From an uncultured bacterium (GTDB lineage Bacteria > Bacteroidota > Ignavibacteria > Kapaibacteriales > UBA4661): a stretch of 44,949 nt of DNA. The stretch lies in the NCBI GenBank assembly GCA_937899715.1, contig CALCNX010000039.1:1-44949 (forward strand). The letters run 5' to 3'. Below the pieces are notes generated by a model, which saw only the letters and a list, made by a program, of their open reading frames with translations, was not told the origin of the DNA and searched no databases. The position numbers and the translations under genes were made by a program. Positions 32,093 through 43,537 of the stretch are shown piece after piece (within the stretch, counting starts at the first letter, position 1; every line of letters starts with the position of its first letter).

Positions 32093-32123
32093 TTGCTTCT
32101 TGTGAACTATCGTTGTATTTTGT
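32093..32123 (+). promoter_or_regulatory. Weak candidate promoter of the amylase gene
   Basis: TTTG (32093-32096), 20 nt, then TATTTTG (32117-32123) resembles TTTG-N19-TAnnTTTG with one deviation. The predicted leader would pass through the palindromic repeat at 32142-32224 before the ATG at 32324. Confidence 0.35.
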
Positions 32124-32141
32124 CAGGTATTCAGAGAAAGT

Positions 32142-32224
32142 GGAGTGCGGAATTCATTCCGCATCAAAGGCTTCTGTATTAAGTGGTTTCAAAGTTTTGT
32201 TCTGCGGAATAAATTCCGCACTCC
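32142..32224. repeat. Dispersed palindromic repeat, copy 1 (inverted pair)
   Basis: Two 21-bp arms (32142-32162 and 32204-32224) are inverted copies with one mismatch, 41 bp apart. Each arm contains the self-complementary core GCGGAATWWATTCCGC plus ACTCC. The same unit recurs at 35900-35920 and 39475-39536. All copies are intergenic. Confidence 0.8.
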
Positions 32225-32323
32225 AGTTTTTTGCGAAATCCCAAAGAGCCAAGAAAACTTGCGTCTCAATACAAAAAACGACTATTCACCAACATTTTCC
32301 TCTCACCATTTCGCTCCTATACC

Positions 32324-35134
<2,811 letters not shown>

Positions 35135-35160
35135 TGTGGTGCGGATTCGGTGAGAAATTT

Positions 35161-35236
35161 TGAACGCGGATTCAGCAGATATGCGCGGATAGTTCATAAT
35201 CCTCTTCATCCGCCAAATCTGCGCAATCCGCGTTCA
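35161..35236. terminator. Long nested hairpin between convergent genes
   Basis: TGAACGCGGATT (35161-35172) pairs perfectly with 35225-35236. Inside it GCAGAT pairs with ATCTGC (35175-35180/35217-35222) and GCGGAT with ATCCGC (35185-35190/35208-35213). It sits between the amylase and smpB stops and probably ends both transcripts. A partial relative, AACGCGGATTGAAGAAG, occurs near 39400, which hints at a dispersed repeat. Confidence 0.6.
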
Positions 35237-35258
35237 GGACGAAAGTGCCTCAAGGTGC

Positions 35259-35777
35259 TTAATCATCGCTGCCGCGCCGCATGGAGCGCTCTACGTCGCG
35301 CTGCTTGATGGATTCGCGTTTGTCGTACTTCGCTTTGCCTTTGGCAATACCAATTTCGACTTTTGCGTAGGGACCGGAAAAATAGACCGCAAGCGGCACG
35401 AGTGTTGCACCTTTTTCCTGTACACGCGAGTAGAGTTTTTGGAGTTGGTTCCGCTTCAGAAGCAGCTTCCGGGGGCGCACGGGCGGATGGTTGTTGATAT
35501 TGCCTTGTTCATAAGGGCTGATGTGGATGCCGAGCGCGAAGAGTTCCGGCGAAGCATCCTTTTTACCCTCGAACATGGCGTAACTATCCTGCAAATTACA
35601 CTTCCCGGCGCGAAGAGACTTTACTTCCGTGCCTTGCAGCATGATGCCGGCTTCTATCGTATCGGTGATGAAGTAGTCGTGCCGCGCCTTGCGGTTTTGC
35701 GCCACATTTTTGATGGGGCGATTTTTGTAATCGGGCGGCGTGGGTTGTTCGCGTTGATGCTGATTGGTTTTGGACAT
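35259..35777 (-). CDS. smpB: SsrA (tmRNA)-binding protein
   Basis: 172 residues. SmpB delivers tmRNA to stalled ribosomes. The family landmarks are NRKARHDYFITDTIEAGIML near the N-terminus, GTEVKSLRAGKCNLQDSYA, HISPYEQGNINNHPPVRPRK, and the basic C-terminal tail KAKYDKRESIKQRDVERSM. About 20 extra hydrophilic residues precede the conserved part. It starts at ATG 35777. The ssrA gene itself is not seen in the window. Confidence 0.97.
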   Translation of the reverse strand: MSKTNQHQREQPTPPDYKNRPIKNVAQNRKARHDYFITDTIEAGIMLQGTEVKSLRAGKCNLQDSYAMFEGKKDASPELFALGIHISPYEQGNINNHPPVRPRKLLLKRNQLQKLYSRVQEKGATLVPLAVYFSGPYAKVEIGIAKGKAKYDKRESIKQRDVERSMRRGSDD

Positions 35778-35899
35778 TTTGTTATGCTCGGAATAGTGAA
35801 CGTTTGTACGCTTTGGGACTCAGCCGTGTGGCGGAACGCAGATTTCAGGATTTGAGAGATTGTCAGGATTGTGGAACAATCCAGCTTACAAAAACAGAG

Positions 35900-35920
35900 G
35901 CGGAATAAATTCCGCACTCC
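35900..35920. repeat. Dispersed palindromic repeat, copy 2 (single arm)
   Basis: One 21-bp unit identical to the right arm of copy 1 (GCGGAATAAATTCCGC plus ACTCC) lies in the gap between smpB and the channel-like gene. A second arm is not recognisable here. Confidence 0.75.
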
Positions 35921-35953
35921 AAAAACAAACGCTCGGCGTTATTACTACAAGAA

Positions 35954-37648
35954 CTACTGCAAAATTTGACTAATCAAACTGACGCTAAAGATAGACAGCA
36001 AGAACCAACCCAGAGCACCTTCCAGCACCGCCAGATACCGTGCCACGCCTATTGCCTGAATTTCGCCATAGCCAAGAGTTACGAACGCATTCAGGCTGAG
36101 CGCGAGCGCGTTAATCGCACGAATGGCGGCGGCGATGAGCAGCAAGCCTCCGAAATACAGCACCGCCGTAGACAAGACGCTGAGGCGCTCTCCGTTATCA
36201 GGGGAGTGTCTCGTCTCGTCCCAGCGTTTTTGCAAATTCTGCGCATACTCACTTTGCTTTACACCCCAGAGCCGAAGCTGATACTGGAGAATATGCCCGT
36301 AGTAGAATGGTGTTCCGATGGCTCGCACCAGCGCCGGAGCTGTACTGTGAGATTTCTCCAAAGCGGCTCTTTCGGTTTCGATGGTTGCCCATTGCTTCTG
36401 ACGGCTTTCTTTGTGTGCGGCAAGGTCGTAGAAGGTGTGCGTGAAGCGAACACCGCCTGCTGTCTCGGGTTGGCTGGGAAAAATAAAATAGAACATGGCA
36501 AAAAGAAAGAGCACCCAGAGGGAATATTGAATCGCCATTACCGGCTCTGTACCGTACTTGCAGAAGGTTTCAAGGAAAATATTAAGCTGCCAAACAAGCC
36601 AATTTGTGAAGGTGGGTTGGCGCTGATAGGTAAGTCCCAACCAGCGCGTCTGTACGGTTTTCATTTCCACATAGCAATCGTTTTTTGAGCCGTCTTGCCA
36701 GTTTTTGCCATAGATATTGTAGAAAAAACTGTACGTTTTCAGAAGCATTTCGTAATCGTCTTCTTCTGTTACATTCCGCCCGTTTACGGTGTCGCTGACG
36801 GTGATTTTATATCCGGCGAACTGCGCCCAACGCATGGTGGTAGCTCGCTCCGGCGTATTGAAAGCATCGTAAAGAATTGCACCGTGAAAAACGCTTTTGT
36901 CAACTTTGAGCATATTCAAAATAACGGCGCTGACGTTCAGCGCACCAAAAGCCGTGTCCTCATTCAGGTTGCATGAACGAATATGACCATCAATTTTGAA
37001 CATTGCGTTGCTGTCCAGTGTACACTGCTTGAGGGCAAAATCATTGAGTGGCTCGGAGAAGGGTGCAAATACTTGCGAAAAACCCATGAAGCGCGTCCGT
37101 TCATAGTTCACGCTGTTGATACTGTTCGATGCAAAAACGCAACTTCCGATGTCGCATCGGTCAAGTTCAAAATTGACCAAGCCCTCCACTTCCACACCCG
37201 TTACAATTCTTGTCTTGGAAATCCCCAGCGTTGCGATAACGCATTTCTGAAAACCCAAGTATTCATCAATCGTACAGCCATTGAAGGAGATACCCTTTTC
37301 AAACTCAAAACCGCTAATTTTCATAGCGGAGAAGTGGCAGGAATCAAATTCGAGCTTGGAGTCAACCAAAATACGCCCGTTTTTGCCGCTTGCCTTGAGG
37401 AGTTGCGCCCGCCACTCGGCTTCACGCGCGGGGTCGGTCAGGTTGGAATCCGTGCGGATGGTACAGTGCCGCAGCTTCAAGTCGCCCTGCGCAAGCGTGG
37501 TCATGGTGAGGACATCGCTGAAGGAGAGCGTCTGCCGCTCCAGAACAGTTGTACCCGTTACGGCAAATTGCGCCGAGAGGCGTGTGCTGCTCGTAAGCAA
37601 CATTACTGCACAAGACAGCACATAGAATGAAAAAGATGCAAAGCGCAT
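35954..37648 (-). CDS. Pentapeptide-like periplasmic domain fused to a K+-channel-type pore
   Basis: 564 residues. A signal peptide (about 1-27, ending LSAQ) is followed by about 280 residues of degenerate pentapeptide-like repeats of beta-helix character (FDSCHF, FNGCTI, FELDRCDI, ALKQCTL, IRSCNL) with recurrent cysteines. Membrane helices follow around 370-395 (MAIQYSLWVLFLFAMFYF) and 490-520. A pore loop LNAFVTLGYGEIQ carries the TxGYG potassium-type selectivity filter, and a last helix (GWFLLSIFSVSLISQ) ends the protein, matching Ion_trans_2. A signal peptide ahead of the repeats would place them outside the membrane, perhaps gating the pore. ALDH is 65 bp upstream. Confidence 0.75.
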   Translation of the reverse strand: MRFASFSFYVLSCAVMLLTSSTRLSAQFAVTGTTVLERQTLSFSDVLTMTTLAQGDLKLRHCTIRTDSNLTDPAREAEWRAQLLKASGKNGRILVDSKLEFDSCHFSAMKISGFEFEKGISFNGCTIDEYLGFQKCVIATLGISKTRIVTGVEVEGLVNFELDRCDIGSCVFASNSINSVNYERTRFMGFSQVFAPFSEPLNDFALKQCTLDSNAMFKIDGHIRSCNLNEDTAFGALNVSAVILNMLKVDKSVFHGAILYDAFNTPERATTMRWAQFAGYKITVSDTVNGRNVTEEDDYEMLLKTYSFFYNIYGKNWQDGSKNDCYVEMKTVQTRWLGLTYQRQPTFTNWLVWQLNIFLETFCKYGTEPVMAIQYSLWVLFLFAMFYFIFPSQPETAGGVRFTHTFYDLAAHKESRQKQWATIETERAALEKSHSTAPALVRAIGTPFYYGHILQYQLRLWGVKQSEYAQNLQKRWDETRHSPDNGERLSVLSTAVLYFGGLLLIAAAIRAINALALSLNAFVTLGYGEIQAIGVARYLAVLEGALGWFLLSIFSVSLISQILQ

Positions 37649-37713
37649 GGAATCTACGTTTTCTGAGAGAGGTTGTACAAATGCTCTTCGTTTTGGGGAG
37701 TGGTATAAGAGAA

Positions 37714-39261
37714 TTATCGCGTTTCCGGCAGCAACGTATAGTCCGGGAAATTACCGTGCAAGCGCTCTCCGGGCATACCTACCGTAACGGCTTCCACAAG
37801 ATATTTCCCGCCTACGAAGCAGCCTTTCCATGATTGCCCCGTGCCGCCAAAGATTTCTTCTTTGTCGCCGCGTGAGCGCACTGCGTTTATGCCGACTTTG
37901 AAGCCGCGCAGCTCTGGCGCAATACGCTTTGCAAACGCCTCATCGTCGGTGGCAATCGAACAGACAAGCGAGCCATTGGAAACGTTCATTTCTTCAATGA
38001 GTTCTTCGGGCGTATCCACGACGACAATGCTGTCTATCGGACCAAACGGCTCATTTTGATAGAGCTTTGCCTTGCGCGGCAAATTCATCATCGTACGCGG
38101 CGCAAAATACGCAGAAATATCTTGTCCCGGTAGAAAACGTGACTCATCCAGTTTCCCTTGATAAATGCACACTGCACCGTTCACCAGCGCATGACCGACC
38201 ATCACTTGTAAATCGCCGACTTTGCGGCTATTGATAACAGGACCAAAGTCCAGTTTCGGCGGCGCGTCATCGGCATTTTCGACCAAAAGCGGATGCCCGA
38301 AGGTGAGTGATTTAACGACGGACAAATACGCATCCAAGAAATTCGGCACAAGTGAGCGCTGGACAACAAAGCGTGGATACGCTGTGCAGCGCTGTTTACC
38401 ATATTCGTAGCCTTTTTTGAGTTGGGCGGCGAGCGTATCCCACTGCGAGAAATTCCACACACCGTAGGCATTCAAGCCTTCCATTTCGAGCATATAGCGT
38501 TTGTTGCGGTCGTAGAAAGCTGCTGCAATATCACGCCCGTTCGATTTTCCGCCCACAAATGCAAGGCAGTCAACGTTGTCATTCCGCACCAGTGCTTCGC
38601 TTAGTTCGCCACCCGAACCGCTAATGAGCGAAATCGGCAGTCCCGCACGTCGCCCAAGCGCAAAGGCGAGTGTCAGCGTAAAAAGCCCACCGTCCGATGG
38701 CGTTTTGGCAATGACGGAATTTCCTGCCAACACTTGCACAAGCACCGAATGGAAAAGCACGGACATCGGGTAATTCCACGAAGCGATGTTGGAAATGAGT
38801 CCAAGTGGCTTGCGGGAGCGTCCGTTCAGCATCACTTCGATATTGTCGAGATACCACTGCACGCCGCTAATGCAGCGCTCCACGCTCACCATTGCTTGAT
38901 GGAAGGGTTTGCCGATTTCCCAGACGAGCAAATATGCCAAAAGTTCATGGTGCTGCTTTAGGTCTTCCAAACAAGCACTGACAGGAGCTTTGCGCGTGTC
39001 CAAGTCAACCTTTGACCACGCAGCAAATTCTTCTTTTGCCGAGTGAGCGGCTTTTTTGCCGGATTCCAAATCCAGCATGGGGTAATAGCCAAGCGGCGAG
39101 CCATCCACAGGCGACAAAAAGAGTTTGCCGTTGCCGGGATTACGCCATTCGCCGCTCTTGAGGTTGAGCGGATTGCCATTAGAAGCAAAGGCTTCGGGGA
39201 TAAGAGATTTGAGCTGTGCTATAAGATGTTGCCATTCCGCCTGCGGTTTTACAATAGGCAT
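37714..39261 (-). CDS. NAD(P)-dependent aldehyde dehydrogenase family protein
   Basis: 515 residues. The fold landmarks are SNIASWNYPMSVLF (conserved Asn), GNSVIAKTPSDGG (cofactor site), the general base in RYMLEMEGLNAYGV (in place of LELGGK), the nucleophile Cys in GKQRCTAYPRFVV, and EPFGPIDSIVVVD near the C-terminus. The divergent EMEGLNA and RCTAYP motifs put it outside the common subfamilies, so the substrate is unknown. It starts at ATG 39261 with a partial TATATTTC promoter-like element upstream. It and the channel-like gene may share a transcript. Confidence 0.9.
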   Translation of the reverse strand: MPIVKPQAEWQHLIAQLKSLIPEAFASNGNPLNLKSGEWRNPGNGKLFLSPVDGSPLGYYPMLDLESGKKAAHSAKEEFAAWSKVDLDTRKAPVSACLEDLKQHHELLAYLLVWEIGKPFHQAMVSVERCISGVQWYLDNIEVMLNGRSRKPLGLISNIASWNYPMSVLFHSVLVQVLAGNSVIAKTPSDGGLFTLTLAFALGRRAGLPISLISGSGGELSEALVRNDNVDCLAFVGGKSNGRDIAAAFYDRNKRYMLEMEGLNAYGVWNFSQWDTLAAQLKKGYEYGKQRCTAYPRFVVQRSLVPNFLDAYLSVVKSLTFGHPLLVENADDAPPKLDFGPVINSRKVGDLQVMVGHALVNGAVCIYQGKLDESRFLPGQDISAYFAPRTMMNLPRKAKLYQNEPFGPIDSIVVVDTPEELIEEMNVSNGSLVCSIATDDEAFAKRIAPELRGFKVGINAVRSRGDKEEIFGGTGQSWKGCFVGGKYLVEAVTVGMPGERLHGNFPDYTLLPETR

Positions 39262-39422
39262 ACAAACTCCGAAAGTGTGAAAAAAGAAATATACAAAAGC
39301 GAACGATATATTGTCCCTCTGACGCGCTGAATATGCAAAAAATCCAACGTTCTTGCAAGCCGGAGTGTGAGCGAAACGTTCTTTTTCACCATAATCTTAA
39401 CGCGGATTGAAGAAGATGACAC

Positions 39423-39441
39423 GGCTCGCACGAGCCTTTTT
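39423..39441 (+). terminator. Plus-strand intrinsic terminator without an upstream gene
   Basis: GGCTCG/CGAGCC with a 2-nt loop is followed by TTTTT on the plus strand. Genes on both sides are on the minus strand, so what it would terminate is unclear. Confidence 0.45.
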
Positions 39442-39474
39442 GAAGAGGTGAGAGTTGGCTGAAAACAGGAGTAT

Positions 39475-39536
39475 GGAGTTTATTCCGCCTCGGAAGCCGA
39501 TTGAAACCAATCTGTACGGAATAAATTCCGCACTCC
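39475..39536. repeat. Dispersed palindromic repeat, copy 3 (inverted pair, left arm shortened)
   Basis: The right arm 39516-39536 matches the 21-bp unit at 20 of 21 positions. The left arm 39475-39488 is the same unit with 7 bp deleted. The spacer shares TGGTTTCAA with the copy 1 spacer in the opposite orientation, so copies 1 and 3 derive from one longer element. Confidence 0.7.
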
Positions 39537-39569
39537 AAGTGCGATGACTCTTGGTATTTTTGATTGCAT

Positions 39570-41126
39570 TTACAACTTTTTGGCGATAATTGCCTCAGCA
39601 CATTTTTGCCCGTCAATCGCCGCCGAGACGATGCCGCCCGCAAAACCCGCTCCTTCAGCGCAAGGATATAAGCCGCGCACGTCGGGGTGCTCAAGTGTTG
39701 CGGGGTCGCGTGGAATGCGCACGGGTGACGAGGTGCGTGATTCCACCCCATGCAAGACGGCTTCATTGGTGAAATAGGGTTTCATTTTTTTTGATAACGC
39801 CCGCAATGCGCCTTGCAACGACTCGCCGATAAGCGGCGGCAACAGCTCGTGGAGCGGCGCGGAAACAATACCCGGCTGGTACGATGTTATGGGCAGTGTG
39901 GATGATAGTTTGTTCTGCACAAAATCTACCATACGCTGCGCAGGAGCGGACTGTGCTCGTCCGCCTGCTTCAAACGCCATTTGTTCCAGTTGTTGTTGGA
40001 ATTTCAATCCCGCCAGTGCGCCGTATTGACGGAAAGGTTGAAGGTCGTTCGGTGCATTGATGGCAACGACAACGCCGGAGTTGGCGTAGGGGTTATTGCG
40101 TTTGGAAGGCGACCAGCCGTTTGTGACAATTTCGCCCGACGCCGTTGCGCAGGGTGCAACGATGCCACCCGGACACATACAAAACGAGAACACGCCTCGC
40201 CCACCGACCTGTTCTACCCAGCTATATGCCGCCGGGGGTAGTAAGGGATTGCGCACGGCGGAACGGTACTGCATCGTGTCAATAAGCGCTTGCGGGTGCT
40301 CAATGCGCAGCCCCATAGCGAAAGACTTTGCTTCAAGGCGTACATTCTTTGCGGCGAGAAGCTCAAATATGTCTCGTGCAGAATGTCCTGTTGCCAGTAT
40401 CACATCTGCTCCCAAAAACTCCCGACCGTCGGCAGTGACAACGCCTTGTATGTAATTATCGTGAATGAGAAAATCGGTTACGCGCGTGTTGAAATGGACT
40501 TCACCGCCTGCATTGATAATACTTTCGCGGATATTGACAATAATTTGCGGCAGTTTGTTCGTGCCGATATGCGGATGTGCTTCCACGAGAATATCGTCCG
40601 AAGCACCATGCGCGACGAGCAGTTCCAGTACTTTCTTCACGTCTCCGCGCTTGGTGGAGCGGGTGTAGAGCTTGCCGTCGGAGTACGTTCCTGCGCCGCC
40701 TTCGCCAAAACAGTAGTTAGAATCAGAATTGACGATATGTTCTCTGTTAATCGCCGCCAAATCACGCCTACGCGCCTTCACGTCTTTGCCGCGCTCCAGA
40801 ATGACGGGCTTGAAGCCGCCTTCTATCAGCCGCAGCGCCGCAAATAAACCCGCAGGACCCGCTCCTACGATAAGAACAGTTTTGGCGGTGGCAACATTCG
40901 GCGCATGAAAACGATATTCTTGCCGAAGCGGTACTTCGCCGATATAGATTTCTGCGTGAAGCTGAATTTTTATCGTGCGGGAGCGTGCATCAATAGAGCG
41001 CTTGAGCTTTTTTATTCCCGTGATACTGTCGGCAGCAAGCGCAAGTTTATCAGCAATAATGCTTTTCAAGTGCTGCTCGTCGGCTTCTTCTTCGGGCGTA
41101 ACTTGTATGGTGAGGGTGCGAATCAT
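39570..41126 (-). CDS. FAD-dependent oxidoreductase (COG2509-type)
   Basis: 518 residues from ATG 41126; the frame is open to a TTG at 41165. About 85 N-terminal residues (IRTLTIQVTPEEEADEQHLK) form a small alpha/beta domain seen in this uncharacterised family. They are followed by the dinucleotide fold VLIVGAGPAGLFAALRL, the FGEGGAGTYSDGKLYTRS block, GHSARDIFELLAAK, FCMCPGGIVAP with clustered cysteines, and a C-terminal CAEGAGFAGGIVSAAIDG FAD motif. The family has no established reaction. It is the last gene of a five-gene minus-strand run with gaps of 21-56 nt. Confidence 0.9.
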   Translation of the reverse strand: MIRTLTIQVTPEEEADEQHLKSIIADKLALAADSITGIKKLKRSIDARSRTIKIQLHAEIYIGEVPLRQEYRFHAPNVATAKTVLIVGAGPAGLFAALRLIEGGFKPVILERGKDVKARRRDLAAINREHIVNSDSNYCFGEGGAGTYSDGKLYTRSTKRGDVKKVLELLVAHGASDDILVEAHPHIGTNKLPQIIVNIRESIINAGGEVHFNTRVTDFLIHDNYIQGVVTADGREFLGADVILATGHSARDIFELLAAKNVRLEAKSFAMGLRIEHPQALIDTMQYRSAVRNPLLPPAAYSWVEQVGGRGVFSFCMCPGGIVAPCATASGEIVTNGWSPSKRNNPYANSGVVVAINAPNDLQPFRQYGALAGLKFQQQLEQMAFEAGGRAQSAPAQRMVDFVQNKLSSTLPITSYQPGIVSAPLHELLPPLIGESLQGALRALSKKMKPYFTNEAVLHGVESRTSSPVRIPRDPATLEHPDVRGLYPCAEGAGFAGGIVSAAIDGQKCAEAIIAKKL

Positions 41127-41148
41127 TGCTTTTGTGGGTGAGGAAATC

Positions 41149-41550
41149 TTACGTAAACGGTTCAAAGCAGTCGTAGTTGCGTTGTTTTACAATCTTGCCG
41201 TCTTGAAATTCGTAAAACTGCGCGAAGTATGCTTTCATTTCGCCGCCAATAGGTATGTTTCCTAATGGTATGGCAAGCGTACCTGTCCAAATGGCTTCGA
41301 TGATGACGGTGTTACCGATGGTGTACGACTTGACAATATCGTACTTCTCTTTTTGCAGAATCTTCTGACCCCTTGCGGAGGCTTCTTGCAAATCATTGAG
41401 GTTGCGGACGGCGGTTTGCTTTGTAATAGCATTCGGGAATTCCATCTGCTCAATATTGGCATCATAAAAGCGGAGCAATTCGTCAGCAGATTGCCGTGTT
41501 TCCAGTGTTCTGATAAACTCGGCGGCGAGGGCTTCAAGATTGTGTGTCAT
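41149..41550 (-). CDS. SnoaL-like (NTF2-fold) protein
   Basis: 133 residues from ATG 41550; 15 codons upstream are open but not needed. It has an N-terminal helix (NLEALAAEFIRTLETRQSAD) followed by ELLRFYDANIEQMEFPNA and later strands (NTVIIEAIWTGTLAIPLG, YFAQFYEFQDGKIVKQRNYD), the pattern of the SnoaL polyketide-cyclase-like family. Members are binding proteins or small isomerases, and the ligand is unknown. Gaps of 28 and 22 nt to its neighbours indicate co-transcription. Confidence 0.8.
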   Translation of the reverse strand: MTHNLEALAAEFIRTLETRQSADELLRFYDANIEQMEFPNAITKQTAVRNLNDLQEASARGQKILQKEKYDIVKSYTIGNTVIIEAIWTGTLAIPLGNIPIGGEMKAYFAQFYEFQDGKIVKQRNYDCFEPFT

Positions 41551-41578
41551 AGTGGTTGTTAATATGTGATACAAAATC

Positions 41579-42184
41579 TCATTTCTTGAATTCAAGTTGC
41601 AAATCGCTGCGTTCGTACCGATGCCGACCCAAAGGCAGCGACCGTTTTAACTTCCAGTAATGACGCGCCTCTTCGATGGTTTTATCGGGATTGTCGGCAA
41701 AAAAATCTCTCATGTATTGGTTGAATTGATTGCTTTCAGGAATGTGCGAGGCAAACTCTTTGTCTGATTTGCGCTCCTGCAAGCGCTCCCACTCCTGAAC
41801 GGCATCACCAAGCGTTTTGCCAACATTCGCCTTCATCCAGTCCATAAATGGGATGCTGAAGTGAAATGTATCGCCGCAATGCTCCTTAAAAAACGCCCGC
41901 ACGTTTTGACTGTTTCTGTACGAATCCGTAATGATGGTGCTTACTGTCAAAGTCTCCATTGCCCAATTAAAGCGGGATTGCGGTGTAGATTTGGTTGCTA
42001 GAGTTTTGGACTCCGCCGGGATATTATCCAGCGCATTTGCTAAACGCTCCAGAATCTCGAATTTACTTCCGGCGGCACTGATTCCCAAATGCTTTGCAAA
42101 GGCGACTAATTCTTGTTTCAGCCAATACCATTGTTTGAGTTCTTCGCCTGTTTGAATCGCGGTGATATTATTGGGTCGTGTCAT
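41579..42184 (-). CDS. SAP-domain plus DUF6434 protein
   Basis: 201 residues. The first 55 contain a SAP-like helix-loop-helix (LKQELVAFAKHLGISAAGSKFEILERL), a putative nucleic-acid-binding motif. Residues 70-145 match DUF6434: LTVSTIITDSYRNSQNVRAF, then HFSIPFMDWMKANVGKT and GDAVQEWERLQERK. The C-terminus resembles a further helical pair (FNQYMRDFFADNPDKTIEEA). Function is not established. It starts at ATG 42184, 21 nt after the GNAT gene stop. Confidence 0.8.
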   Translation of the reverse strand: MTRPNNITAIQTGEELKQWYWLKQELVAFAKHLGISAAGSKFEILERLANALDNIPAESKTLATKSTPQSRFNWAMETLTVSTIITDSYRNSQNVRAFFKEHCGDTFHFSIPFMDWMKANVGKTLGDAVQEWERLQERKSDKEFASHIPESNQFNQYMRDFFADNPDKTIEEARHYWKLKRSLPLGRHRYERSDLQLEFKK

Positions 42185-42205
42185 AGATAGGGAAAACGTG
42201 CGGTA

Positions 42206-42610
42206 TTATTTTGCGCGGTTAATGATAAAGCTGCTTTCTTGTTTGGTGAAGCCAACTTTGGGGTAATACTCCATCGCAGTTGGGACGGAAAGCAGCAACA
42301 CCATTGATTCTTCGCCCACTTTTTCTTTTGTCATTTCGATGAGTGTTCTGCCAATACCAAATTTTTGGTACTCCTTTCGTATTGCCAAGTCAGCAAGATA
42401 GCAACTCCAGCACCAGTCTGTGATTGAGCGGGCAACGCCGACCAATGTCTCGCCATCCCAAGCGGTGATGACAAGATTCGAGTTTTCAAACATTTTTTGA
42501 ATACGCTCACGGTCGTCAATTGGTCTCGGCAGCCCGGCATTGCGGTACAATTCTATGATTTCTTCCGCCGTTGGTGTTTTATCACGGGTATAAGTAATTT
42601 TGATTTCCAT
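42206..42610 (-). CDS. GNAT-family N-acetyltransferase
   Basis: 134 residues, a complete single GNAT domain. The acetyl-CoA-binding motif A is LAIRKEYQKFGIGRTLIEMT, with VGVARSITDWCWSCYLADL forming the central strand and YYPKVGFTKQES the C-terminal strand. The acceptor cannot be predicted. ATG 42610 is the natural start. It belongs to the minus-strand run from PhzF to the FAD oxidoreductase. Confidence 0.92.
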   Translation of the reverse strand: MEIKITYTRDKTPTAEEIIELYRNAGLPRPIDDRERIQKMFENSNLVITAWDGETLVGVARSITDWCWSCYLADLAIRKEYQKFGIGRTLIEMTKEKVGEESMVLLLSVPTAMEYYPKVGFTKQESSFIINRAK

Positions 42611-42666
42611 AGTTCTCCAATAATAATGTTGAATGTACCGTTACTCTACCAAAATGAGCAGAATCA

Positions 42667-43473
42667 TCATTCTGTCCAAATTGTTCCTACCGAATACGTT
42701 CTTGCTGTGCCTTGAATAAGTACACGCTCACCTTTATCAACGCACCACAATCTGCCAACACGCTCGGATACTTGCAGCGCCGTTAATTCTTCTTTGCCCA
42801 AACGCTCACTCCAATACGGAATCAAGGAACAGTGCGCCGAGCCGGTAACGGGGTCTTCCAGAATTGAGGCTTGTGGGGTAAAAAAACGAGAGACAAAATC
42901 ACACGTTGTGCCCCTCGCCGTAACAATCACACCGCCCGGGTCGAGATTGATTTGGTCAAATATCTGACGATGTACTTGTATATCCCGAACGTCTTGCTCC
43001 GTCTCATAGACGAGTAGAAAGTCTCTGGCTTGTAAGACTTCAAAAGGTTGTTTGCTAAAGGACTGCCGAAGAATTTCCGGCAATGGCGCGGGAACGGCTT
43101 TACGAGAAGGGAAATCAAGTGTATAGCGATTTTGCTCTCCGTTAGTCTGTTCTACGCTTACCCTCAGAATACCGCTTTGGGTGGTGAAGTGTATGGTCTC
43201 GTTTGGGTAGTGCCGATGTGCCGACAGCACGTGTGCCGTCGCAAGCGTAGCATGACCGCACAAATCCATTTCAATTTCCGGCGTGAACCATCGTAAGTGC
43301 ACCGTTTCATAGCCATTGTCAATAAAAAACGCTGTTTCGGCAACGGCATTTTCCTTCGCAATACTCAAAAGCACAGCATCCGGCAACCACTCGTGAAGCG
43401 GTACCACGCAAGCAGGATTGCCGCCAAAGACAGTATCGGTGAAAGCGTCAATTTGAAAGATGTCGAGTTTCAT
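42667..43473 (-). CDS. PhzF-family isomerase/epimerase-like protein
   Basis: 268 residues with the twofold PhzF fold: IDAFTDTVFGGNPACVVPL at the N-terminus, NAVAETAFF with the catalytic-type Glu, MDLCGHATLATAHVL, and in the second half DPVTGSAHCSLIPYW. Members include phenazine biosynthesis PhzF and trans-2,3-dihydro-3-hydroxyanthranilate isomerases, but most are uncharacterised. No phenazine genes are present. The VOC gene lies 64 nt upstream and GNAT 56 nt downstream. Confidence 0.93.
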   Translation of the reverse strand: MKLDIFQIDAFTDTVFGGNPACVVPLHEWLPDAVLLSIAKENAVAETAFFIDNGYETVHLRWFTPEIEMDLCGHATLATAHVLSAHRHYPNETIHFTTQSGILRVSVEQTNGEQNRYTLDFPSRKAVPAPLPEILRQSFSKQPFEVLQARDFLLVYETEQDVRDIQVHRQIFDQINLDPGGVIVTARGTTCDFVSRFFTPQASILEDPVTGSAHCSLIPYWSERLGKEELTALQVSERVGRLWCVDKGERVLIQGTARTYSVGTIWTE

Positions 43474-43537
43474 GCTTGGGTTGCCTTGTCTGCGGTAGAA
43501 GAAATTGGATTATCTATTATGCCAACTCCAATGGCAA

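Larger units (their letters stand above)
39262..39569. other. Intergenic region 39262-39569
   Basis: This 308-bp gap contains a plus-strand terminator-like hairpin (39423-39441), a short relative of the 35161 hairpin near 39393-39410, and copy 3 of the dispersed palindrome (39475-39536). No gene is seen. Confidence 0.6.
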
